DNA of 64,000 bases from Gymnorhina tibicen (Eukaryota > Chordata > Aves > Passeriformes > Artamidae). The translations under genes were made by a program, and so were the position numbers. The notes under the pieces were generated by a model. The model was not told the DNA's origin. It worked only from the letters and a program-made list of their open reading frames with translations, and did not search any database. This document shows positions 39,601 through 54,600 of this stretch, piece by piece. Every line of letters begins with the position of its first letter. Positions within the stretch are counted from its first letter, which is position 1. The stretch covers positions 62,001-126,000 of the forward strand of contig VXAZ01008153.1 in NCBI GenBank assembly GCA_013399875.1, given 5' to 3'.

Positions 39601-42600
39601 AGATTGCCCTTATGAGGCAAGTCTGAAGAGCAATATTACTTTTTGGTGACAGCCTCACTCAAGCTGGTCCTGCAGCTGAGCTCAACCCTGGCCAGCTTCT
39701 AATACAACGCTAATTTTTAACATATGCAACTCCTAACTATCTTCATTTCCTCCACCTAAAATGGACAGAGGTTCCAGAAAATAAAAGAGGAGTAATAAAT
39801 ATATCTATGTCACATTACACACCTCAAACTCCTCAAACTCCAAAGGAGACCCTGACATTCCTTGCTCTAGAAATAAAATATTCCAGCCTATGTTAACCCA
39901 GGCTCACTTGCCACAGCAGAGTCCTGGATTTCTGAACTGCCCCTTCCAGACGCAAAAGTCACCAGGACTTCAGTCAGGGGTACCCTAACCAAGGGAGGCA
40001 ATTCTGAAAGTCAAACTCAGGAACAAATAACCTGGCCAGCTGTCCCTGCTCAGAACTCATCCCAACTCCTAACTTTTCTTGCGAAGTGTTCCACTTGGGA
40101 TTACCATAATGCTGGAGACTGGCAGAGTCCAACCACTGACCTGCTGAAAGCAGAAGCAAAACCACAAAGGTGCATCAATTCCAAATGCCTCTCTACACAT
40201 CTGGTACCATAACGTTTCTAAAACAAATGGCAGATTGTTGTTCCTCCTCATTTCACTGGTGGACAAATTCTCTGAGCTGTCCAAGGGAACTCAAAACCTG
40301 CTAGAATCACATTCCCTGGCATCCCTGTGGGCACAGCACCCACGAGCTCTGAGAACACAACATGGGGTGACCTTAGGGACCCTTCCAGTGCCTGAAGAGG
40401 CTCCAAGAGAATTGGAGAGCGGCTTTGGGCAAGGGCCTGGAGGGACAGGACAATTAGGAGTGCCTTCCACAGGGCAAGGTCAGATGGGATATTGGGAATT
40501 AATTCTTCCCTGTGAGGGTGGGGAGGCCCTGGCATGGGTGTCCAGAGAAGCTGTGGCTGCCCCTGGATCCCTGGAAGTGTCCAAGGCCAGCCTGGACAGG
40601 GCTTGAAACAAATTTGGGCTAGTGGAAGGTGTCCCTGCCCATGGCAGGGGGTGGGACTGCGTGACCTTTAAGCTCCCTTCAATCCCAAACCACTCTGTGA
40701 TTCTGTGAATATGAAAAGGCATCTGATAAAAGTTACAAAAACCACAGGATGAAACTACAAGTTACAAGAAAGCACAGAATCACAGAATATCCTGAATGGG
40801 AAGGGACCCACAAGGATCACCAAAGTCCAACCGCTGGCCCTGCACAGGACAGTCCCAACAATCCCACCATGTGTCTCAGAGCATTGTCCAAATCAGAAGG
40901 GAGGATGAATTTACACGAGTTCAGGCAAAAAGATTTCAGAATTAACTTATTGACAATCTGGAAAACTGACAAACTAAAAAAACACTTCTTTCCTGCTCCT
41001 TGAAGGAGACAGAGCTGTCTGACTGGGCTCAACACAGTGTCTATTTAGCACAAAAAGAGTCCCCTCCATATAGGCAGGCAGAGCAAGGCTTGGAAATGGC
41101 ATGAGAACTGCAGAGATGGATGGGGAACTTCCAGTGACTCCTTCTGGTGCTGTAAAGACAACAGAGCACTGGCCCCAAGAATATCTCACACCTGGCATAT
41201 CTACGTGGTTTTACACAAACTCGTATTTTCTTTTATCGTTTACAAATGAGCTTTTATCCATTAAACTTGTGAATTCACTGCTGCACTTACATTTCTTCAA
41301 GGATACACAGAAGGACACACCTACATGAATGAGAGTGGATGTGCATATATATATACACATATATTTTAACTTCCATACACACATCTCTCCTCCTCACCTG
41401 GCCTTCCATTATGGGTTGGCACTGGTTTTACTCAGTGCTGCTCAGGGTCTGGGCCCAGTGTGTTAAATTCAAGGTCCAAGAACAGCTCTCAGGACCAAAA
41501 GAAAGACATTTGTCACTCACCATAAACGTGGAGGTCGATGTCCCTCTGGCTCTCCCCCGCAGCATTGACTGCCACGCACGTGTATGCCCCTGTGTCACTG
41601 AGCTGAGCACTGGGCAGTGCCAGCACCCGGCCCCCGGACAGGACCTGCAACGGGAGCACAGCACCTTCAGACACACCCCAGTGTCCAACACAGGCAGGGG
41701 GAGCTCTTGGGGCTCATTTCAAAATGACACACTTGTTTGGCCACTGCTTCCCACCTGCTCCCTATGCTCTTCCAGTGTTCTCTTCTAATCCAGACTTGCA
41801 AAAACAGAACTCTAACTTCACGCCAGTATGTAGAGAACTCCTGGCATTCTCAAGACTTTGCAGGATTTGGACACTCCTCCCTCCCACCAGCTTCAAACCT
41901 GCTGTCACACCTTTTGTCTGTGCCCCGAGCTGTCCCCTACAGAACACAAACTTCCTCTCTTTCAGATTGTAAAATCAGCTTCCAAAAACCAACCATGGCC
42001 TCTCGTTTTACGTCTGAAATATCTCCTTATATCAGAGGTTGGTTTTCTTTTCTGAATTACTGTTGTATGTAATGAGCTCTCCAGATCTCTTCAGCAGAGG
42101 AATTTGGTCCAATTTCCTCTTCTTCCCAGTAAGTGGAAAACATGTCGATGCAAACTTACTCAGTATGACATCAGCTGAAAGGACCACGTTATTTCAATAT
42201 ATCTCTGTCTTTCACTTCACACAGTTATTACCGGAGCTAAACTCACACGAACAACCCAGAGCAAAAGGCCTTATTTTTTCATTCCAAATCCTCCAACTTA
42301 CTCTTTTCCATTAAACTGCATTGGCTTAAAAGCCTCCTCCCACAACAGCGAACACCACAGATAGAGCAGGATCTGACCCTGGTACCTGGAGTCCGTTGCT
42401 GATGCTGGACACAGGGCTCCCATCCTTCAGCCATGTCAGGATAGGGACAGGAATGCCTCTGGCTTCACACTCCAGCCTCACTGGATTATTGACCACCACT
42501 GTTACCATGTCACTGCTGCCAGAGATGGATGGGGGGACTGAAAAAAAACCCACAGAAAAAGGGCTGTAACAGCTACATAAGAGTATTAATCACAAGGAAA

Positions 42601-45600
42601 TTAAATAGGCTGCCTGGTTTTGGATGTTATTTCTCTTTTCTCATGTTACTCCTACTGAACTCTTGTCATGTCTTCGTTCTTTGGCAGATCCTGCTCTTCC
42701 CTTGCACGAGCAGGCAGATAACTGCAGTGAAACTACTGTGAGCAAGGTATGTGGGACTGGGCCCATAGCCCAGAGGACAGCTGTGAAACCCAGGAGCCAC
42801 ACCCTAAAGCCAGAAAATATTCCCTCAAACTTTTCTACTATTCCATTTAGACCTTGTGACAGGCTTTAGGAGTGGTGGGGATTAAAGAAAGGAGTTTACC
42901 ATATAAACCACATAAAGCAAATCCATACACAGTGTGATGAACTGGCCTGGCAGAGCATATGGGAATGTTTACCAGATTAGACTGGAAAACATCTGCCTGT
43001 CTGATGACACAAAACATTGTAATGGAACATCTAAAGCACTTACTCTAGGCACACAGTCTAGCAAATGTTGTAGGGCTCGGGCAGAAAGGGAGACAAGAGT
43101 CACTAAAAAACAAAGATGTTTCATGCACTAGGAGAATCAAAACTATTCCATTTTCTCCTACCACTAATAACTTAGTGATAAAGTTTGAAAGTCAGTATCA
43201 GATGAAAACTTAATGCTTGAAGTCACTCCTGCAAAGAGATGAGAATGGTGTGAGCTACTCATACATATCCCCCTGTGTGAGGGGAGAAAACATGTAAAAA
43301 ATTCTGCACTGAAAATAAGATTCATTAATGAATTTAGCAACCTCTAAGAGCCTGTAGCTCAAGTTGTGGCTGCCCCATTTCTGAAAGTGTCCAAGGCCAG
43401 GTTGGACAGGGCTTGGAGCAACCTGGGATAGTAGAAGGTGTCCCTGCCCACGGCAGGAGGTAGAACAGGATGGGCTTTAAGGTCCCTTCCAACCCAAACC
43501 ACTCTGTGATTCTCCTCACTCTCACATATATTTCAGTAATAGCAGTAAGGGCAGAAAAAAGGCACAGGATTTTATAATTTCATAATCTTTTCCACACACC
43601 CAGAGTTCCTCCTATTGCAGTGCAATGGCATTCATTGTTCTCCTGAGAAAGCTATAGTGGGGAGAAAGAAGTGAAAAAAACTAATACAATGAAATCCTAT
43701 GAATATACTAAACTGGAATTCCACCTGCTTCCTTCAGTTGGCCTCCCTGGTTCCATTCACTGTTAAGCCTGCAGTATCAAGCATTGTTTTTAATGCCAAA
43801 AAGATCTGGTAACACTATTAACAACAGAAATTGGTGAATAAGACCAGAAGCTGACCAAGGCAGGTGCTCATGGAAATCTAGAGCAGCCATTCCATAAATG
43901 CAGCACAACTTTCAGTACTTGGCATTTGAGCCTGCTCTCCACTAAGGAGTCATTGCTTCCACTGGTAAAGAGGGCAAAGTTTTATCTTCTCAAACTCACA
44001 AACTCTAAGGACAGTGGATGATAAACCCATGGATGGTGAATTCCAGCAGCTCTTCACTGTCAGCCTGACGGGACACAAGCTAAATGAAGCAGGTTCATGG
44101 ACAGGAGTTTGATGCAATTAGTTCCTTTGATGCAATTAGTTGTGGCTGCAACTGCACGTACTCTTGTTCTAGAAGGGGAAGCTCAGTGTCTCAGAAAGTT
44201 TTAGTTCCCTAGAAAAGTCCAGACGTGTTCACCGAAATTCCATCACCCCTAAAAAGAAGCACACATACTGAGGGGTTATGTTTCATTTAACTAGAATAAT
44301 GACCTTAGCTCTAAGGATTTCCTGGGAATTAATCACTGGGTGGGGTTAATTGCCTTTGACTGCCTTGTGCCATCAGTTTTTACCATGATGGTCACTAAAT
44401 CCATGGAAACACACTGCCCAAGTCATTAATTAACATTAATAGAAACTATATACTCTGTGTGCATCTCAGCTGGGGACACTGTGCCAAATTTGGGCCACAG
44501 TTTTGCATGGAAGACTCCTACAGAAAACCAGCTTCACGCACATGTATGTATCACAGATAAGAATTTAGATTACGGCCACATCCAAAAGCCACTGAAATCA
44601 CTGGAAAAGCTCCAATTTGGCTTTTGCTCAGGTGTCTCATGTCAGCAAACACCCACACTTCCACTTCATCTTATTAGACACAGCACATTTTTCTTTAAAA
44701 CTCCTGGATTATGAAAGAGCATTTGACCTGTGTCCTTTGTCTACTGTGAGCTGCCAAGTCACCTACAACAAACCCCAGCAACTGCCAGGCCCTCCAAATT
44801 GCTCAAGTGATCCCTTAAACAAAATACCTCTTCCACAAATTCATTCTTCCTAGAAATGCCTTCCCTTGGCACATTTTCCACATTCAAAACACCTATCTAG
44901 TGTCACTGAGAAAACAAAAGAGTGAACAGTATGGAGTACCAGGACAAGGGGGAATGGCTTCCCACTGCCAGAGGGCAGGGTTAGATGGGATATTGGGAAG
45001 GAATTCCTGGCTGTGAGGGTGGTGAGGGCCCTGGAATGGAATTCCCAGAGAAGCTGTGGTTGCCCCTGGATCCCTGGAAGTGTCCAAGGACAGGCTGGAT
45101 GGGGTTTGGAGCAAATAGTAGATATGGGATAGTAGAAGGTGTCCCTGCCCATGGCAGGCGGTCGCACTGGATGGGCTTTAAGGTCCCTTCCAACCCAAAT
45201 CACCCTGGGATTCTGTGATCATGTGATGAGCGACACCAAGTCTGTTAAGCAGACTGGAAAAGGAGGAAAGCAAAGGTGGAGCTTGCACGTGTTATTCCTA
45301 AGTGTCACAATACAGGGCAAGAGGAAACAGCCTCAAGTTGTGCTGGGGGGAGGGAGGTTAATCTGGATATTAGGGCAAATTTCTTCATGGATAGGGTAGT
45401 CAGACACTGGCACAACTGCCCAGAGCAGTGGTGGAGTCCCCATCCCTGGAGGGATTTAAAAGCCTCCACAGGATGTGGCACCTGGGGACATGGGTCAGCA
45501 GTGGCCTTGGTGGCACTGGGAGGAACAGTTGGACTCGATGCTCTCAGAGGTGTTTCCCAAGCTCCAGGAGTGACAGTTCCGTGGCTCTGCACTCACCGTG

Positions 45601-48600
45601 GACCTGGAGGCTGTAGAGCAGCTCGGCCGTGCCCGCGGGGTTGGCAGCCAGGCACCTGTAGAGGCCGGAGTCAGCCACCTGCGCGCCCTCGATGTGCAGC
45701 ACCTGTCCCCTGTCACCCAGCACGTGCCCGTCCTTGGACCACGAGACGGCTGCAGGGGAGGAACGGGGACGAGTCACCGACAACCCTGACAAACACGGCA
45801 CCACGGAGCCGTCACCCCGGCGCCGTCACCCCGCTATATATTTATCTCACACGCAACGCTCGCGTTCAACACTCAATGGCAGCGTTAATCGTGATTAAGA
45901 ATAATAGAACATAACAGAAGATTAGGAAATTGGAAGATTTGTACAAAATACTGACTACGCCCCAGAATTCAACAGCAAATTGGACGCTATCATCCACACC
46001 CCCCTATATATTTATGGAAAAGTGTTCTGAAATTGAAAAATTATCACAAAAAGCAAATTATAGGAAATTTACTTATCTTATACCAAGGTAAAGAGCAGCT
46101 GTTTAAAACCAGACAAAAATATGACTGTGTCCCTGCACATGGCAAGGGGATGGAAGGAGATGAGCTTTCAGGTCCTTTCCAACTCAAACCATCCAGGGAT
46201 ACTATAATACAGGGGATCTATCCAGGGATTCTATAATATATATCAAATTTTTTTATCTTTTACCCTAAATTGTCACTACATTAAACTGAACTACCTGGGA
46301 CAAAGAATCAAAATGTAAGCAACCAAATCAAAGTGCAACTGGCAGGTTGAAAAACTGAAAATAAAGAGCAGAAAACTGGTGTTACTGCAGAAGAAAATTT
46401 TATAGGAAGTTGACAACCAAAAAAATCTGCAGATTTTGCATCTCAGCCAAAAGATGGCACCATCCATCAGGAGAATGGGTCACTGAGGCTTTGCTGGCAG
46501 CACTGCACTACTGAGACGAAATTACTACTCATAGAATGATTATCTGTAATACACAAGGGGTTTTGGGGAAAGACTCACACCCACGAAGTGCTCTGGCCTG
46601 ACTGACAGACAAGACTTGCACACAGATTCTCTCTTTTCCAGTGCGATGCTGTGCTCTCACTTTCCTGACTAATGTTGTATCTTGACAACAGGATGTGCCA
46701 TTGCATCATACCAGGGGTGACCAAACTGCTCTTATTGCATAAATTATCTAAAATCCATGGTTTTAACTGCTTGTTCTAAAATAACTGTAAATTTGAAGGA
46801 AAAAGGGAGAAAAAAGTTTAAAATCAGTGTCAAATGGATATAAAATTCTTATGCTTTTATAACATTTTACTTCCTCAATATTTTTTTTATGTAAGCATAA
46901 ATTATTCTAGAAAATAATACTTTGCTGTGAATTAATTCTTAAAAAGGCAGAAAAGGAGAAGCTGGATGCACATCTGAATTTTTATAACACCTTTCTTTTG
47001 AAAATGTTGCTATAATCAGCACAAGAATAATATGCTATATTAGATAGAAGCTCTTAGTAACTATTCCCTCCATTTTGCTATACAATAATTAATATAGCAA
47101 ATTGCTCTCATAATAAGATGTCTTTTTGTATCTTATCAGGTAATAAAACCACACATTAAAAAAATCCTAGACATGGGCACACTTGACAGGCATACTCAGT
47201 CCATGAAGTATTTTAGACGTGCCTTACACTAATAAATACTGACCTGACTGGAGATAAAAGTGGATGTGTTTAAAGCTCATTCTGTAGAATTCCAACAGTG
47301 CTCTTGCCTGTGGACAGGGCATCACAAGGGAACAGATTATCCTTATGATGTGTTTTCACTCATTTATCAGTGGGGATCACTGAATTCCTCAATCCTTGCT
47401 CTGTGTCAGCCCACACATTGACATTTCCCATCACACAGTTTCTAGCTGGTTTCAAACCACACAATTAGCTCCGCGTTCAGCACATCCATTACTTTCCAAA
47501 GACACCTGAAAGTGAAACCTTTTACGAGCTGTTCCCTGAGGTGCACATGGATACCTGGCAGAGGGTTCCCAGACGCTCTGCATTCAAGATGGATTGGATT
47601 ATTCACCACCACTGTTTCATTTAATATTTTTCCTGCATCTTCCAGACTGGGTGGTTCTGGGAAAAGACAAAGGCAGCAGGTTTTCATTAATTCAGCCACC
47701 CAGCTAGCAGAGCATCCAGTCACAAAGTCATCTACCCTTGGAGAAACTTTGGGCAGTGAGTTGCACAAGCTTCAACTGCTGGATGACAGAGGAATTTCTC
47801 CAGAAAGTTCACCTCTGAAATGGGAATACTCTCTAATTATATAATCTCATTAGTGATAAGAGGAATAAAACACTATTTTTGTTAATTTTAATTTTTTTCA
47901 GGAAAAATGGAACTTAAAGTAGGTTTGCAAGTAATGGGTACACAACACAGAACAGCAATTCTTTCTTGTAGCAAACGCCTCTCACTTCACCTGGTGAGAG
48001 TAAACTGAGTGGTGTAGACAACTTTTACCTTCCTGAAGTTCAGAAATCTGAAACGTGACAGAAACACCAGGTAACGACACTTTGAACATGAAGACTGACA
48101 GCAAAGGAGAGCTTCATGAGCATGGGACTGACACCGAAATTAGTTGTTATGCAATTATCACAGTCTGACTGTGGCTTCTCTTTCTAAGTCTCATCCACAG
48201 AGACTCTGCAACCTCTTCTCGCTTCAGTTTAACATTTTCCAGTTACTGGCTTGGTTTGGCAATAAAAGTCAACATAGCCATACTCTGTGAGAATATTGCC
48301 ACAGTCTACTCCTGCACCTCCTGAGGATTCCCACACCTCCTTTGAGGACTGGGTCACATCAGCAATGCACAACACTTTGTGACCACTTCTGAGCCAAATA
48401 TACGTAAATCACGATGAGAGCATTTATTAAATTCACATGCAAACGACAGCTTCTCAAGTTTCCCTGATTCTTTTTATACTGTTTTTAGCTGCAAAATAAA
48501 ATTCCTTTTAAAGAGGCTGAAAAATCCCCTCACAAGAAAATGTTCCTTTTCCAGGAAAGTTATTCCTGTAAAAATTTCCCTTTGCAGGGTCACGGGGAAT

Positions 48601-51600
48601 ACCAATATTCACAAAAAGCTTGGATGAAATTAGTAATGCCAGTGGTGGTGTATCACACACTGATTCAGAGACACAGAGTACCCTTCTGAGGGGTGGGTTA
48701 GTAGGAACGTGTTTGGCTTTTTGGGATACCTCTGAGCAGCAGAGGTACTGTGAAAGACTTTCATTCATTTATTTGTGTCCTCTGGTATCACAGGAGAGAG
48801 GCCAAACTCTATAAAAGCCAGTTTTTGCCCTCACTTCTTACTAATGGAGCAGGACAAAGAAAGAGAAGTGAGAGGTGGATGTGCAGAGCCAGGAGAAAAG
48901 CCAGAGCAAAGTGAGCCCAGGTGCAAGGGCTGCGGGACAGTCCCGCTCGGCCGCATTACCGTGCACGTGGAGCCGGGTGTGCTGCTGGGCCTCCCCTGCG
49001 GCATTGGTGGCCACACAGGTGTAGCGGGCGGCGTCTCCGGGCAGGGCCTTGTCAAGCTGCAGGACACGGCCCGACGCCTCCAGCTGTTCCCAAACACAGA
49101 GAGGAGCCATGTGACACCAATGTCCCCGTGTGACACCACTGTCCCCGTGTGACACCACTGTCCCCGGCACAGCTGCTCGGTGAAAGGGCGAACGGACACG
49201 GCCGGGCTCATCTCCTCCCAACCCCGCCTCATGGAAAGAGGAAACTGCTGGGTTCAGAGATGCCAGTGGCCCTGGAACAGCAGCATCAGGAGCTGTACAC
49301 GTGTGAGGAGGCCCGGCTGGCGAGGGGCAGGCAGGCAGAGGAGACTGCAGGCAAGATGCCAAAACTGTTCCAGCCACAGGAAATCAAAGCCATTGCAAGC
49401 ACTCATCTCCAGAACGTGCAAGCACTGGGGAGGGCTCTTCATGGAAAGGCAGGATTTCACCAGGAGAAGGGAACTACAGGTAGCTGCTGCAATCATTACA
49501 GAACAGCTCAGCTAATCCCACCTCACAGGGATGAGTGGCTACGGCCAGCTCACAATCAGCAGTCAACCATTTGACCTCGAAGGGCAAAGTAACAACTGGA
49601 AGGAGACAGATTCTGAATTTCCAGTCATGGACTTTCCTGATACGAGGTGTCTAGTGGGATTCAGTCTACTAAACACTGCTGTTACTTGAGACACCACCCT
49701 AGGCAGGTAAAAAGCCCCTTACTCTGCAGGATGGATCTTAAGCGCTTTTGTATCACAGGGCAAGGAAAGCAAAAGGAAAAGAAACACTAACATGTATAAA
49801 TTACTGCAAATACCTTCCATGGTTTGGATCCCATAAAAGAATCATGCTTACTCTGATATTTCCCCTGGCTGTGTTTACTGGCTGTCCATCTTTTAACCAG
49901 GTTATGGAAGGACTGGGGATGCCACTGGCTATGCACTGCAGCATCACAGGCTTGTGGAGCACAACTGCTCTCTCGGATGGCCCAGCTGATTTAATGGTTG
50001 GAGGAACTGCAAAAAGCACCAGAAGCAAAAACGACGCATCATTTAAACACGTACATTTAAATATGAAGAAGCCATATCCCAGAGGTAAGTGCAGCTTTAC
50101 TTCTACTTCCAGATCTAGTGGAAGGTGTCCCTGCCACAGCTGGTGTCCAACCCAAACCATTCTATGATACTATTTCATCTAGTCTCCTCTCCAGTTTTTC
50201 AACCTGCTAATGCAAATAAACATTTATAGAAAGTTTGAGCACCTTCTTGCCAGCGACTTGAAATAAAAGCAGTCTGTTGCTTCCCGCCCACCTTGAGTAA
50301 CCTACCGTGCACTGTAACATCAAATTCCTTTTCATGTTCTCCCGCCTTGTTTGCAGCCACACACTTATAGCGGCCGCTGTCTGACACTTGAGCTTGAGAG
50401 ATTACAAATTTCTGTCCATTTAGTAAGACCTTGTGTCCAGCCTCCTCTCCAACCGGTTGACCATCTTTGAACCACCTACCAAAAAGAAAGTTCCATCTCA
50501 GATGTCTGTGACAGTAAGATCAACACTCCAAAAATACACACAAATTCTATTAAACAGAACGCCTCAGTAACTCTGTTTGCATTTCTAGGGAAGTCTGGAG
50601 GTGTCAAGTTGTATTCCTCTTGTCTGAGTGCCATGGATTGAAGGGGTTTTCAGAAGGGACTATTGGAGAACAGCCACTAAAGACAATGTCAGAAAGGTGA
50701 CAGCACATACCACCACAGGCAGAGAGGAACCTCCAGAGCAAAAGAAGTCATGGGTGGCAGAAGAAAAGGGCACATTAAGCTGCATTAGCAAAGGACTTAC
50801 AGTTTTGTCTGCTCTGGTTTTCTATCCTGATCTCCAGGACATAGATATGGGCACAACAAACCAAACTACTTCAAAATAAAATCCTGACGTTGTCAAGTGA
50901 GTGCCTGATGGTGTTATCAGTGGAGCCAGGAGTTTGTCCTCTACTCATTAACCACCAACTGATTAACACAGGTGGCTAATAAAGCTCACCTAACCAAACA
51001 GCAAATTTGTATTTTTTCTACTGTCATACCAGTGCCCTTACATGATAGTTGGTGAGGGTGTCCCTCTTGCTGAACACTCCAGCTCCAAAGGGCTATGGAG
51101 AATCACAATGTAATCCAAGAGCTGATCCCCACCTTCCACAAATGGTGGCACTGTAAGAGAGAAAAATCCACCAACAAAAACATTTACACATCAGAAATAT
51201 CAAAAAGTCTCTCTCAAATAGCACTGTTAAACACACACTGATTCATTATGAACCACTGTTCCTTTCTGAAGGGAAGCATCTGCCCAGTGACATTTTGTGG
51301 CTTCAAATCACTGTTCTCACTTTTTTACTGTTTCTTGTTTGGCTTTCCAGATTCTGTCTGAAGAACGTTGTGAATGGGTGGGAAGGGGGGGCCTTTTAGC
51401 ACCCTCTGTCAGCAGAAGGAGAAAACAAAGGTGCAAGGATCCTCTTCCAGGTCCTCTTCACCCTGTCTCATCCTCTCTGGGAAGGAAGCACACAGCTCCT
51501 CCACTATCAAGACCAGTGACTTTACCTGCAGAAGCAGAAGGGATGCTCTACATCTCCATTCAGTATTATGTTCAACTGAACAAAACCTAAAAATCAGCTC

Positions 51601-54600
51601 TTTATAGTTCTCTTCCATGTCAGGAGAAGGTGATTCACATTTTTGTATGTTCATTTACCTCAAGACATTCAGAAGGGACTGCTGAGATACAAACTGTGGT
51701 AATGGATTCAAGGGATACAGAAGAAAAAGTATTTTTTTCAGTGTAAGGTTCAAAACTTGCACAACACAAGTCAAATTCAGAGAAAGATGTCCTCTCCCAG
51801 AGGCAACTACTCAGCAATATTTTTAATGGATTTCTGCGATTTTCTTCTTTGAAGACAAGTAAGAAGAATTTTAGAGGTTACTGAGAATAATATTTACCCA
51901 CCACACACAAAAATCCTTCAAGAACTAACTTCAAAGTACAAGTCTTCAACTGTCCTGTAGCCCTGGACAGAAAAGTTGTGCAGTGCCCAGGTTCAGCTAG
52001 ATACAGAGTGTGACTAGCTGATCTTAATATATTGATACCAATAGAAATAGAACCATAGGTTTTATGGAACTTTTCCATCTTAGATTTATGGGAATCTGAT
52101 AAATCTGCAGCTCACACACCTAAGATTTCAACGTCATACTTGATTTCTTGTTCTCCAGCTATGCTTGTGGCCACACACCAGTACTGGCCCCGGTCAGCCT
52201 CGACAGCGTTCAGGATCTCCAGCTGCTTCCCCCCGGCCAGGACACGGAGCTTGTCACTTGCTTTCACAGGAACCCTATCTTTCAACCAGGTCAGGAGAGG
52301 GGGAGGGTTGCCAGCAGCCTTACACTCCAACATCAGGGAATTCCCAGCAACCACCTGCCTGCTCTGGGCTGTGTCAGCATCACCCTCGATCACTGGAGGA
52401 ACTGCAAAAAGGAAAAAGTATGTTGCAAGCCATTAATTCTGTAGCCAGAAAATGTATTACGAGAAAATGGGTTTGTTCCACCCACTCTGGCTCCATCTGC
52501 CATCATGTCACACACAATTCCACGTGAGAATTTGCTGTTGGGGCAAGGAAAGGCAGAGGAAGTCAAATGATGTAGTTCAAAATTGACCAGTTGTATAAAA
52601 CAGAGGATATGCAGGACTTTGAGAGGGAAGAACTAGGCAAGAAGAGCTTAAAAGAGTACACTAAAGATCTCACCCAGAGTGGTTCTTTCAAGTAAGTATT
52701 GTTTAGCCTGCAGATGTGAGATAGAGATGGATATACATGGAAAAGAAATAGCTGAGTAGAAGAAAGCATGGTACCAAGGCTGGTGAAGGGAAGGCAGGGT
52801 TAGATCCGATATTGGGAAGGAATTGTTCCCAACTGTGAGGGTGCTGAGGCTCTGGCACAGGGTGCCCAGAGAAGCTGTGGCTGCCCCTGGATCCCTGGAA
52901 GTGTCCAAGGCCAGCCTGGACAGGGCTTGAAGCAAATCTGGGCTAGTGGAAGGTGTCCCTGCCCATGGCAGGGGTGGCACTGGATGGGCTTTAAGGTCCC
53001 TTTCAACCCACACCATTCTATGATTCCATGAAGTCAAGAGCTGTTGGAGAGTCCCATAAAGCAGAGGGTCTAAATCTCCCTCTACACAGCCCTGCCAACA
53101 GAGCCCAGAGTTTAATCACAGCCACTGTCAGGCTGCAGAGGCTGAAAATCTCTCCCACAGCTGTTCTGCAGGAGCAATAAAGCAGTCCAGGAGCTGTCCC
53201 TCACCATAGACATCCACGTGGAACAGCTTCTCCGCAGTCCCCGCAGCACTGCTAACACGACACGAGTACTGGGCAGAGTCTGACACCTGCGCCCGTGGGA
53301 TCTGCAGGAGCTGTCCTCTGTCCACATACACAGCCTGGGGGCTGGAAATCACACGCTGCCCATCCTTGTACCAGGTGATGGTGGGCACAGGGATTCCCTT
53401 GGTCTCACATTCCAGGTTTATCAGGTTGTTGAGGAGCACCGATACCTCTGTGGTAATGTTTCCTCCCTTAATGCTAGGGGGGACTAGTTCAAAAGACAAA
53501 ACAACAACATTAAAGCCTTAGACTACAAATATGTGCAGATTTAAACAAAACATTAGAATGCTGTAAGAATAAAATATCTTCATCAGCCTTCCAACCCTTC
53601 CTGCTGTGTTTTGTTTGGTTCTTTGCCCAGCAGAGCTGATCTATCACCTGTACAGTTCTCCAAGGCACACAGTGTCGAAAGCATAAGAGAACACAACACA
53701 AAGGCCACCAGGCTCCAACATGGGCCAGGTTAAGACAGCTGGGCCTCCATGCCTCCTGCAATACATTTGTGCAGTCCTCTTCCCTGTCCCCAAAGAAAGA
53801 GCAATCCCTGGATACCTAGGGAGGTGCATCCTCCTAGCAAGCATCCTGCTATTGAAAATGCCAAACACACCCAAGAGCCTCCACAACGGCAGTGGGAACT
53901 GCTCCGTGCTCCAAACTTCTGAGGATGAAGTCATTTACTTTGAGACTAAGTATGAGCTTAACAGTCTTGCTTTATGCTCCTATTTTTGAAGCTTTTTGGC
54001 TCATAGTCATTTCCCTTGCTCTCTAGGCAGCAGGACTCGGATTTTTCTAGCAAACAAGATCTTGTGTAAATCAGCCAATATAAAGAGTCCGTAAATCTCT
54101 ATAGAAGCAATAAAAACACAGTGCAATTGGCAACGACTAAATTTATAGCTGCTGAAAGTACCAGACACATCTGGCAGACACATTGACTCCTCTGCTGCCA
54201 AACATGCTCAGTACATCCACGGAATCCTCTGACTTCCATAGTGGTCACTGAAAACACCACTGCAGAAATGTAAAACAAAGTGTCTGTGAACGGATGAATC
54301 CCCACCTGAGACAGGTCCTGCAATTATCAAACCACAATGAAATATCTACTAATTAAATTTTTTGTATCAAAAACCCCAAATCCACTGAATCTTCCGAAAC
54401 ACACCCAGTTCAAAGGCGAATGCATTTCTCTATCAGAGATGAGGAATGGTTTTAATATACTGTTTGGGGAAAATATCAAAGCCAAAAGCAGGGCTAAACA
54501 GCTGAGACAAAGTAAGAACTAGGCAGAATAAGCACTGAGGTTCCTCACTTACTCTGTGAGCTTCTGTTTGTCGAGCCAGAACTAATGAGAAATATAAAGA

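Larger units (their letters stand above)
36310..41520. other. Largest HMCN1 intron (5,211 bases, w11-w12)
   Basis: Contains three CR1 copies (36333, 40367, 40775) and two neighbouring LTR-like sequences (37290-37936 and about 38040-38432). The interval 38433-40366 shows no recognisable feature. Confidence 0.75.
42538..45596. other. HMCN1 intron between w10 and w11 (3,059 bases)
   Basis: Holds three CR1 copies, all antisense to the gene (43360, 44937, 45306), the last one against the w10 donor. 43514-44936 and 42538-43359 show nothing recognisable. Confidence 0.7.

Noticed and set aside
45276..45914. 212-codon open frame on the + strand
   Set aside because: It runs through a CR1 copy and then antisense to the w10 second exon. 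Chance openness in GC-rich sequence.
45750..47554. U12-type intron suggested by donor GTATCC in w10
   Set aside because: The donor lacks the full GTATCCTT consensus, no TTCCTTAAC-like branch site lies near the acceptor, and the acceptor has an ordinary pyrimidine-rich cctgcag.
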